Assembly: GCA_027001895.1 (NCBI GenBank)
Contig: JALTLP010000341.1
Location: forward strand, 1-9,127
From: Chromatiales bacterium
GTDB lineage: Bacteria; Pseudomonadota; Gammaproteobacteria; UBA6429; Thiohalophilaceae
Reading direction: 5' to 3'
DNA: 9,127 nt
Part shown: one piece after another, positions 1 to 5,627 of the stretch
Layout: every line of letters begins with the position of its first letter
Position numbering within the stretch: position 1 is the stretch's first letter
Position numbers and translations under genes: made by a program
Notes under the pieces: model-generated
Databases searched by the model: none
The model's input: only the letters and a program-made list of their open reading frames with translations
What the model was told of the DNA's origin: nothing

Positions 1-2
1 CC

Positions 3-1268
3 TTTGATGGTTCCGGTTCGACTGACCCGGAGGGTAATCCACTCACTTATTCCTGGGAAGTTCAGGGAAGTAGTAGCTTACTAACAGGTGTGACACCTAG
101 TTTCACCTTTAATACAGCCGGCACTTTTAACGTCTGGTTAAGAGTGAATGATGGTTCACTTAACTCAACCTGGGTATCGACCACGGCGACTATTACGAAT
201 GCACCGCCGCCGAATCAGGCGCCGACTGCCGTAGCGGGAGGCCCTTATAGTGGGCTGGTTGGTAATGTGATTACCTTAAATGGTAGTGGATCGTCTGACC
301 CGGAAGGCAGTCCGTTAACGTATAGCTGGACATTATCAGATGGTCGTACTTTAACAGGCGTGCAACCGAGTGTATCTTTTGCAACGGCCGGTACTTATAG
401 TGCCAGCCTTGTTGTTTCGGATGGTTCGTTAAGTTCGACGCCTTCTGTGGCAAGTATTACGGTTAGCAATACACCACCCCCCAATCAGGCACCCACTGCG
501 GTTGCCGGTGGCCCGTATAGTGGCCTGGTAGGTAGTTCAATTTTACTTAATGGCACCGCTTCATCCGATCCGGAGGGCAGTCCGTTAACGTATAGCTGGA
601 CATTATCGGATGGCCGTACTTTAACAGGCGCCCAACCCACTGTTAGTTTTGCCACGGCAGGTAGTTACACTGCAAGTTTAGTGGTTTCCGATGGGACGTT
701 AAGTTCGACACCATCGGTCGCAAGCATTACGGTAACGTCGGGTGTAAATCAGCCACCAACAGCAAATCCTGGTGGGCCGTATAGCGGTACAGTGGGAAAC
801 CCCGTTACGTTCAATGGCTCTGGCTCAAGTGATCCGGATGGCAACCCGTTAACGTATACATGGGAAATTCAGGGTAGTGTATTTACAGGTGTGTCCCCAT
901 CGTTTACGTATACTTCAGCAGGCACGTATACTGTCTGGTTAAGGGTCAATGATGGTTTATTAAATTCCAGCTGGGTATCGACTACGGTAACCATAACTTC
1001 CGGGACGGTTAATCAGGCACCGACGGCCGTTGTTGGCGGCCCTTATACAGGGAGTGCCGGGGTTCCCCTGCAGCTTAATGGCACAGGATCTTTCGACCCG
1101 GAAGGCAGCCCGTTGACCTACCAGTGGGAAATCCCAGGAGTCGGTTTGTATAGCGGCGCAACGCCGACAGTTAGCGTGCCGACCTCTGGTTCTTATAATG
1201 TCTGGCTAAGGGTTAATGATGGCAGCCTGAATTCTTCCTGGGTTAATACTACCCTTCTAATTCAATAA
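3..1268 (+). CDS. PKD-domain repeat protein, C-terminal part (5' end outside window)
   Basis: The frame is open from the first bases of the window, so this is the C-terminal part of a larger protein; the GTG at 90 is an internal valine, not a start. It contains one partial and four complete PKD (Ig-like beta-sandwich) domains of 85-90 residues. Each complete domain begins NQAPTA or NQPPTA followed by GGPY, then has an NGxxSxDPxGxPLTY core and ends with an (R/V)V(N/S)DG strand. Short linkers rich in Pro, Thr and Gly join them. PKD arrays are usual in large extracellular or outer-surface proteins (adhesins, secreted hydrolases, polysaccharide-binding proteins); here no catalytic domain is visible, so the specific role is unknown. 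The protein stops at the end of the last PKD domain, with no PEP-CTERM, LPxTG or hydrophobic anchor, so any export signal must lie upstream. It appears unrelated to the respiratory genes that follow. Confidence 0.9.
   Translation, partial: FDGSGSTDPEGNPLTYSWEVQGSSSLLTGVTPSFTFNTAGTFNVWLRVNDGSLNSTWVSTTATITNAPPPNQAPTAVAGGPYSGLVGNVITLNGSGSSDPEGSPLTYSWTLSDGRTLTGVQPSVSFATAGTYSASLVVSDGSLSSTPSVASITVSNTPPPNQAPTAVAGGPYSGLVGSSILLNGTASSDPEGSPLTYSWTLSDGRTLTGAQPTVSFATAGSYTASLVVSDGTLSSTPSVASITVTSGVNQPPTANPGGPYSGTVGNPVTFNGSGSSDPDGNPLTYTWEIQGSVFTGVSPSFTYTSAGTYTVWLRVNDGLLNSSWVSTTVTITSGTVNQAPTAVVGGPYTGSAGVPLQLNGTGSFDPEGSPLTYQWEIPGVGLYSGATPTVSVPTSGSYNVWLRVNDGSLNSSWVNTTLLIQ
213..1265 (+). repeat. Four complete tandem PKD-encoding repeats of two subtypes
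   Basis: Complete units begin at 213, 483, 747 and 1011 (units of 270, 264, 264 and 255 bases); a partial unit precedes them from 3 to 212. Units at 213 and 483 form one subtype (WTLSDGRTLTG and ASLVVSDG). Units at 3, 747 and 1011 form another (W-E-V/I and VWLRVNDG, ending in SxWVxTT). The unit order is therefore A-B-B-A-A. Units 213 and 483 share an unbroken 32-base identity (306-337 and 576-607), although synonymous codons differ freely on either side. Confidence 0.9.
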
Positions 1269-1277
1269 CTTAACTAA

Positions 1278-1314
1278 CCCGTAGCCACCTGAAGTCTTTC
1301 AGGTTGGCTGCGGG
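1278..1314 (+). terminator. Probable terminator after the PKD gene
   Basis: An inverted repeat starts 9 bases after the PKD stop codon. The left arm (1278-1293) pairs with the right arm (1298-1314) across a four-base GTCT loop, with one G-U wobble and one bulged base. The stem is long and GC-rich. The T-rich stretch does not follow at once but begins near 1321, so this is not a textbook intrinsic terminator. Its place between the PKD gene and the regulator still fits transcription ending here. Confidence 0.55.
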
Positions 1315-1425
1315 TGGTGGTTATCACTTTCTTTTATATATAGTCTTTCTATTTAATAATTCAGCATTTGTAGGTATAGTTAGATCCATTCCAGTAATTG
1401 GTTTCTATTTGTGGGTCATGTTCTT

Positions 1426-2205
1426 ATGCCAAAACAATCTGTTGTTAACCTCGATGATTTAAGAGCGAAGTGCAAAAGCTGCAGTTTGTATCAATTGTGT
1501 TTGCCTCTGGGACTGGAAGAAGGCGATATTGATAAACTTGAAAGCATTATTAAACGTCGTCGGGTTGTTGAAAAGGGCAGCTACCTGTATCACGCCGGTG
1601 ATAAATTAAAATCATTGTACGCGGTTCGCTCCGGCTCTTTTAAGTCGTATGCACCGGTTGCAGAATCATCCGAACAGGTTGTTGGTTTTCACTTGCCGGG
1701 CGAGTTAGTGGGCCTGGATGCCATTCACGGCGAACAACATCGAAGTTATTCAAAGGCGCTGGAAACGTCCAGTGTTTGTGAAATCCCCTTTGATAAGCTT
1801 GAATCACTCAGCATGGAGATTCCTGGTCTATCTCATCAGCTTATGAATCTTATGAGTGAAGAGTTGCAGCATGAGCAGTGTCACGTGACCCAGCTTGCAA
1901 AAATGACGGCGGAAGCGCGTCTGGCCAACTTTATAATAGAAATGTCAAAACGCCATGCTGCTCGTGGACATTCAGCTACTGAATTTAACTTAAGCATGTC
2001 ACGCAATGATATTGCAAACCTGTTAGGCCTGGCCGTTGAGACTGTGAGCCGTTTGTTTACGCATTTTCAGGATATCAAAATCTTACGGGTAGAACGCAAA
2101 CATATCGAGATTATAAACATGACAGGTCTGCAACAACAGGCGCAATCGTGTGTTGGTGAGTCGGCGGACTCGGACACTGCAAAAAAAAATCGAAGCCTGA
2201 GTTAA
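1426..2205 (+). CDS. fnr: FNR/ANR-family oxygen-sensing transcriptional regulator
   Basis: This is a Crp/Fnr-superfamily regulator of about 259 residues. The N-terminus carries C-x2-C-x5-C (Cys16, Cys19, Cys25), and Cys118 lies in SVCEIPF; these match the four ligands of the oxygen-labile [4Fe-4S] cluster in E. coli FNR (Cys20, 23, 29, 122). A cyclic-nucleotide-like beta-roll spans about 35-125, followed by a dimerisation helix. The C-terminal helix-turn-helix has GLAVETVSRLFTHFQ, giving the FNR DNA-contact pattern E205-x2-S208-R209; AVETVSR is as I recall it in Pseudomonas ANR. At the dimer helix the residue equivalent to FNR Asp154 is Glu150, and the second residue after it is Cys152. I chose ATG 1426 because it places the first cysteine as in ANR; an in-frame GTG at 1411 would add five residues, and neither has a strong ribosome site. 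An A9 run (2181-2189) lies near the 3' end, which encodes a hydrophilic tail. The cbb3 oxidase operon downstream is the expected target. Confidence 0.93.
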   Translation: MPKQSVVNLDDLRAKCKSCSLYQLCLPLGLEEGDIDKLESIIKRRRVVEKGSYLYHAGDKLKSLYAVRSGSFKSYAPVAESSEQVVGFHLPGELVGLDAIHGEQHRSYSKALETSSVCEIPFDKLESLSMEIPGLSHQLMNLMSEELQHEQCHVTQLAKMTAEARLANFIIEMSKRHAARGHSATEFNLSMSRNDIANLLGLAVETVSRLFTHFQDIKILRVERKHIEIINMTGLQQQAQSCVGESADSDTAKKNRSLS

Positions 2206-2249
2206 ATTAGTATATAACTAAATAATCACGTTTTTATAACTTACCAGTC

Positions 2250-2267
2250 AACTGATCCAGATCAGTT
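2250..2267. promoter_or_regulatory. FNR/ANR binding site upstream of ccoN
   Basis: A perfect 7-base inverted repeat, AACTGAT-CCAG-ATCAGTT, has the half-site spacing of the FNR consensus TTGAT-N4-ATCAA. The first base of each pentamer is changed (CTGAT/ATCAG), symmetrically in both arms. The centre is at 2258.5, which is 41.5 bases upstream of the start predicted from the -10 box at 2288-2293. That is the class II activator position. An FNR-family gene lies immediately upstream, and ccoNOQP operons are classic FNR/ANR/FixK targets. Confidence 0.8.
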
Positions 2268-2287
2268 ATTTTTATACCGTTTTAAGA

Positions 2288-2293
2288 CATTAT
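2288..2293 (+). promoter_or_regulatory. Predicted -10 element of the ccoN promoter
   Basis: CATTAT matches 4 of 6 bases of TATAAT and would place transcription start near 2300. I see no good -35 hexamer where one would be expected, and the FNR-type palindrome occupies that region, as is usual for activator-dependent class II promoters. The position was inferred from sequence only. Confidence 0.5.
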
Positions 2294-2312
2294 TCACATC
2301 ATGAAATTTCGT

Positions 2313-2329
2313 GGCGGCATCATGCTGCC
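2313..2329 (+). promoter_or_regulatory. Hairpin plus T-rich tract in the ccoN leader
   Basis: GGCGGCA and TGCTGCC can form a 7-base-pair stem (one G-U pair) with a three-base loop. A T-rich run ending in TTTTT at 2340 follows. The layout resembles a short intrinsic terminator or attenuator, 24 bases before the ccoN start. It could also simply be a leader structure. A 13-codon reading frame (2301-2342, ATG to TAA) spans the hairpin but has no visible ribosome site. Confidence 0.35.
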
Positions 2330-2363
2330 TGATTATTTTTAATAATGAAATAAACGGAAAATA

Positions 2364-3842
2364 ATGATGACAAATAATTCTAACGCAGTCGCTGAAACCT
2401 ATAATTATAAAGTGGTAAAGCAATTTACTGTGATGACAGTTATATGGGGAATTGTCGGAATGTTGGTTGGTGTAATTATTGCTGCTCAACTTGTCTGGCC
2501 TCAACTCAACTTTGACCTGCCATGGCTAACCTACAGTCGCTTACGTCCCTTACACACCAATGCTGTCATTTTTGCGTTTGGCGGTTCGGCATTGATGGCA
2601 ACCTCGTTTTACGTGGTGCAACGAACCTGTCAGGTAAGGTTGTTCAGTGACAAGCTGGCTGCATTTGTTTTCTGGGGATGGACGTTGGTTATTCTGCTGG
2701 CGGCGGTTACTCTGCCACTGGGGATCACCACCTCAAAAGAATACGCAGAACTTGAATGGCCAATTGATATTTTAATTGCTGTGGTCTGGGTTGCTTATGC
2801 CATTGTGTTTTTCGGTACGATATTACAGCGCAAGGTTAAGCATATTTATGTAGCCAACTGGTTTTATGGTGCCTTTATCTTAACCGTTGCAGTATTGCAT
2901 ATTGTTAACAGTGCAGCGCTTCCGGTAACAATGACCAAGTCATATTCTGTTTATGCCGGTACGGTCGATGCGATGGTGCAATGGTGGTATGGGCATAACG
3001 CAGTGGGCTTTTTCCTTACTGCAGGTTTTCTGGGTATTATGTATTACTTTATTCCCAAGCAGGTGGGCAAGCCGGTTTATTCTTATCGACTTTCTGTGGT
3101 GCACTTCTGGGCATTAATTTCTACTTATATGTGGGCCGGCCCTCATCATCTACACTACACGGCATTACCAGACTGGACACAATCACTGGGTATGGCCTTT
3201 TCTTTAATCTTACTTGCGCCAAGCTGGGGCGGTATGATTAACGGTATCATGACCCTGTCAGGTGCATGGTACAAGTTACGTCAGGATCCTATTTTAAAAT
3301 TCCTGGTGGTATCGCTTTCGTTTTACGGTATGTCTACTTTTGAAGGCCCGATGATGTCCATTAAAACAGTGAATGCATTATCGCATTATACTGACTGGAC
3401 TATCGGTCATGTACACTCTGGTGCATTAGGCTGGGTCGCACTGGTTTCTATTGGTGCCATGTACTTTTTAATTCCAAAAGTATTTAATCGCGAGCAGATG
3501 TACTCGATTAAATTTATGGAAATGCACTTCTGGATTTCAACATTAGGCATCGTGCTTTATATCGCGGCAATGTGGATAGCCGGTGTTATGCAGGGTTTAA
3601 TGTGGCGTGCAGTAAACAGCGACGGTACCTTAACCTACAGCTTTGTTGAATCACTCGAAGCAACCTACCCATACTATTTTGTAAGGTTACTGGGTGGCCT
3701 GTTGTTCTTCAGCGGTATGCTGTTAATGGCCTATAACATGTATAAAACAATTAATGGTTCGCCCATCAGGGACAAGATGCCAGATCTTGAAGGTGCAGAA
3801 TCACCGTTAGCAAATCCAGCCGTTGCAGGAGGTCAGTCATGA
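2364..3842 (+). CDS. ccoN: Cytochrome cbb3 oxidase catalytic subunit I (CcoN)
   Basis: CcoN is the catalytic subunit of the cbb3-type haem-copper oxidase in the inner membrane. It reduces O2 to water with high affinity and pumps protons. The 492-residue protein is almost entirely hydrophobic, consistent with about 12 membrane helices. Key residues match the Pseudomonas stutzeri numbering with a constant offset of +4: His64 (low-spin haem b, in PLHTN), His211 (CuB, in WWYGHN), Tyr255 (the tyrosine cross-linked to the CuB histidine, in ISTYMW), His261/His262 (CuB, in GPHHLHY), Glu327 (in FEGPM), His349 (haem b3) and His351 (haem b), in IGHVHSG. No key residue is missing. Two adjacent ATGs (2364, 2367) are possible starts, with only a weak GGA ribosome site. 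The stop overlaps the ccoO start (ATGA), indicating translational coupling. FNR control is expected from the site at 2250-2267. Confidence 0.98.
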   Translation: MMTNNSNAVAETYNYKVVKQFTVMTVIWGIVGMLVGVIIAAQLVWPQLNFDLPWLTYSRLRPLHTNAVIFAFGGSALMATSFYVVQRTCQVRLFSDKLAAFVFWGWTLVILLAAVTLPLGITTSKEYAELEWPIDILIAVVWVAYAIVFFGTILQRKVKHIYVANWFYGAFILTVAVLHIVNSAALPVTMTKSYSVYAGTVDAMVQWWYGHNAVGFFLTAGFLGIMYYFIPKQVGKPVYSYRLSVVHFWALISTYMWAGPHHLHYTALPDWTQSLGMAFSLILLAPSWGGMINGIMTLSGAWYKLRQDPILKFLVVSLSFYGMSTFEGPMMSIKTVNALSHYTDWTIGHVHSGALGWVALVSIGAMYFLIPKVFNREQMYSIKFMEMHFWISTLGIVLYIAAMWIAGVMQGLMWRAVNSDGTLTYSFVESLEATYPYYFVRLLGGLLFFSGMLLMAYNMYKTINGSPIRDKMPDLEGAESPLANPAVAGGQS

Positions 3843-4447
3843 GTCATGAAAAGATAGAAACAAATGTTGGCCTGATGGCACTGTTTGTAATACTGGTTAT
3901 TAGTGTGGGTGGCCTTGTAGAAATCGTGCCTTTGTTCTTTTTAAAAGATACAACCGAACCGGTTAAAGACTTAAAACCTTATACTGCCTTGCAGCTTGAG
4001 GGACGTGATGTTTACATACGTGAAGGCTGTTATGTATGCCACTCACAAATGATTCGTCCATTTCGTGCAGAGACGGAGCGTTATGGCCACTACTCGGTTG
4101 CCGGTGAATTTGTATACGACCATCCCTTCCAGTGGGGTTCTAAACGAACCGGGCCGGATCTTGCCCGAGTAGGTGGACGTTACAGTGATGACTGGCACAG
4201 GGTTCATTTAACCAATCCGCGTGATGTGGTTCCCGAATCCAATATGCCGGGGTTTCCGTGGTTAGCGGAAAATAAAATTGATTCTTCGGTGACACCTAAA
4301 AAAGTATCAGCAATGAAAACACTGGGTGTACCTTATACACAGGCTGATATTGATGGCGCAACAGAAGCGGTTAAAGATAAAACCGAAATGGATGCGCTTA
4401 TTTCCTACTTACAGGTGCTTGGTACAAGCATCAAAACACGACGGTAG
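3839..4447 (+). CDS. ccoO: Cytochrome cbb3 oxidase mono-haem subunit II (CcoO)
   Basis: CcoO is the membrane-anchored monohaem cytochrome c that passes electrons from CcoP to CcoN. The 202-residue protein has one N-terminal membrane helix (about 11-35), which leaves the bulk in the periplasm. The single haem-binding motif is CYVCH (Cys64, Cys67, His68) in the family signature EGCYVCHSQMIRPFRAE. Met136 in the NMPGFPW segment is the likely sixth haem ligand. The length is normal for the family. The start overlaps the ccoN stop by four bases and is preceded by a strong AGGAGG ribosome site (3827-3832). Confidence 0.98.
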   Translation: MSHEKIETNVGLMALFVILVISVGGLVEIVPLFFLKDTTEPVKDLKPYTALQLEGRDVYIREGCYVCHSQMIRPFRAETERYGHYSVAGEFVYDHPFQWGSKRTGPDLARVGGRYSDDWHRVHLTNPRDVVPESNMPGFPWLAENKIDSSVTPKKVSAMKTLGVPYTQADIDGATEAVKDKTEMDALISYLQVLGTSIKTRR

Positions 4448-4457
4448 GAGGCAGATC

Positions 4458-4652
4458 ATGGATATTAATGATGTTCGCGCAGCCTATACGGTTATTATGT
4501 TTGTCGTGGTTATCGCTATTTATTTCTGGGCATGGAGTAAAAAACGCAAGCAGGACTTTAACGAGGCGGCCAATCTGCCGTTTACCGAACCGGATAAACC
4601 TTCTTCAGTAACCCGCGTAAGCGACAACGATAACAGTGGAGAAAAGTTATGA
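4458..4652 (+). CDS. ccoQ: Cytochrome cbb3 oxidase small subunit (CcoQ)
   Basis: CcoQ is the small, haem-free membrane subunit that stabilises the cbb3 complex. The protein is 64 residues, with one membrane helix (about 10-26, rich in Val and Ile and ending FWAW), then a basic stretch (SKKRKQDF) and a polar tail. The motif after the helix, with the acidic-aromatic F-N-E-A, is typical of CcoQ/FixQ. The start is set by a strong TAGGAGG (4445-4451), six bases upstream, which overlaps the ccoO stop codon. The frame stays open further upstream, to an ATG at 4326 inside ccoO, but that extension is not supported. The stop overlaps the ccoP start. Confidence 0.95.
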   Translation: MDINDVRAAYTVIMFVVVIAIYFWAWSKKRKQDFNEAANLPFTEPDKPSSVTRVSDNDNSGEKL

Positions 4653-5539
4653 GTAGTTTCTGGAGTAATTACATTATTATTATAACCTTGCTCAATATTT
4701 TTGGTTGTCTGTGGTTAATTAAATGGGCAAGTAAAAAACGTGCGGGTGAAGCAAATGAAGGCGATGTTACCGGCCACGTCTGGGACGAAAACCTTGAAGA
4801 ACTTAACAACCCATTACCTCGCTGGTGGTTATGGCTGTTTTATATCACCATTGCTTTTTCACTGATTTATTTTTTCTTTTACCCCGGTCTGGGAAACGTC
4901 AAGGGCAACTTTGGATGGTCGCAAGTGGATCAGTATGAACAGGAAGTCGCACAGGCAAATAAAGAGTATGGTCCTTTGTTTGCAAAGTATGCGGCAACAC
5001 CCATTACTGAACTGGCTAAAGATAAAAAAGCCAATGAAATTGGACAGCGCCTGTTTTTAACCTATTGTTCAACCTGTCATGGTTCTGATGCAAAGGGTGC
5101 ACGCGGTTTTCCAAATCTTACCGATAAAGACTGGCTCTACGGTGGTTCGCCAGAAGCAATCAAGACAACCATAATGAATGGCCGAAATGGAATGATGCCA
5201 GCAATGGGTGCTGCACTGGGTGGCGATAAAGGCATTGATGAAGTTGCTAACTATGTAATGAGTTTAAGTGGCCGTAAAGTTGATGAGAGCAAAGCCGCCG
5301 CCGGCAAAGCCAGGTTTGAAATGATGTGTGCAGCCTGTCATCTGGCATCAGGTAAAGGTAATCAGGCTCTGGGTGCGGCAAACCTTACCGATAATATCTG
5401 GCTATATGGTGGCTCGGCGGGTGTTATTAAACAAACTATCACCAACGGGCGTAGTGGTAAAATGCCTGCGCACAAAAACTTTCTTGGTGAAGACAAGTCT
5501 CATTTATTGGCGGCTTATATTTACAGTTTAAGTAATTAA
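4649..5539 (+). CDS. ccoP: Cytochrome cbb3 oxidase di-haem subunit III (CcoP)
   Basis: CcoP is the dihaem cytochrome c subunit that accepts electrons from soluble or membrane cytochromes. The 296-residue protein has two N-terminal membrane helices (about 6-26 and 58-79), as in gammaproteobacterial CcoP rather than the one-helix form. Between them is the family signature HVWDENLEELNNPLPRWW. Two periplasmic cytochrome c domains follow, with CSTCH (Cys140, Cys143, His144) and CAACH (Cys227, Cys230, His231). Likely axial methionines are Met182 or Met183 (in GMMP) and Met272 (in KMPAH). The two haem domains clearly resemble each other (NLTD-x-WLYGGS occurs in both), pointing to internal duplication. 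The start overlaps the ccoQ stop (ATGA), with GGAG at 4638-4641 as ribosome site. Confidence 0.98.
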   Translation: MSSFWSNYIIIITLLNIFGCLWLIKWASKKRAGEANEGDVTGHVWDENLEELNNPLPRWWLWLFYITIAFSLIYFFFYPGLGNVKGNFGWSQVDQYEQEVAQANKEYGPLFAKYAATPITELAKDKKANEIGQRLFLTYCSTCHGSDAKGARGFPNLTDKDWLYGGSPEAIKTTIMNGRNGMMPAMGAALGGDKGIDEVANYVMSLSGRKVDESKAAAGKARFEMMCAACHLASGKGNQALGAANLTDNIWLYGGSAGVIKQTITNGRSGKMPAHKNFLGEDKSHLLAAYIYSLSN

Positions 5540-5546
5540 TCTTATT

Positions 5547-5607
5547 AACCACGGCGACACAGCGGACGCGGCGATATTATGTTTGTCTTCGTCGTGCCGC
5601 TGTGGTT
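5547..5607. repeat. Imperfect palindrome in the ccoP-ccoG spacer
   Basis: AACCAC (5547-5552) pairs with GTGGTT (5602-5607), and CACAGCGG (5558-5565) pairs with CCGCTGTG (5597-5604). The two pairings overlap at GTG and so are alternatives. The spacer is visibly more GC-rich than its surroundings. This looks like a REP-type intergenic element or an mRNA-stabilising or processing hairpin. No T-run follows, so it is unlikely to be a simple terminator. Confidence 0.5.
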
Positions 5608-5627
5608 GATTTAATAAATGAAATCAA
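5606..5627 (+). promoter_or_regulatory. Inverted repeat enclosing the ccoG start codon
   Basis: TTGATTT (5606-5612) and AAATCAA (5621-5627) form a perfect 7-base inverted repeat. The eight bases between them include the ccoG ATG (5618-5620), so an RNA hairpin would hold the start codon in its loop. No Shine-Dalgarno sequence is visible upstream. The half-sites look like FNR half-sites (TTGAT/ATCAA), but their spacing is 12 bases, not 4, so FNR binding is not proposed. Confidence 0.35.

Noticed and set aside
271..453. A 60-codon minus-strand frame inside the PKD gene
   Set aside because: It lies wholly within a clear PKD-coding frame and its product shows no recognisable features; it is a shadow.
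1375..1380. TATAGT as a -10 for the fnr-family gene
   Set aside because: No acceptable -35 lies at the right distance and the region is generally AT-rich, so the promoter could not be placed.
2181..2189. A9 run in the fnr-family gene as a programmed slippage site
   Set aside because: All frames end a few codons later, so slippage would change only the last few residues; no stimulating structure is seen.
2206..2220. TTAGT/ACTAA hairpin after the fnr-family gene as a terminator
   Set aside because: The stem is five A/T-rich pairs with no directly following T-run; too weak to call.
2262..2504. An 80-codon minus-strand frame over the ccoN promoter and 5' end
   Set aside because: It overlaps the FNR-type site and the ccoN coding start; its product is low-complexity and unrecognisable.
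4326..4457. N-terminal extension of ccoQ to an ATG inside ccoO
   Set aside because: The strong TAGGAGG before ATG 4458 and the normal CcoQ length fix the start at 4458.
5606..5627. A second FNR box upstream of ccoG
   Set aside because: TTGAT and ATCAA are present but 12 bases apart instead of 4, and they straddle the start codon.
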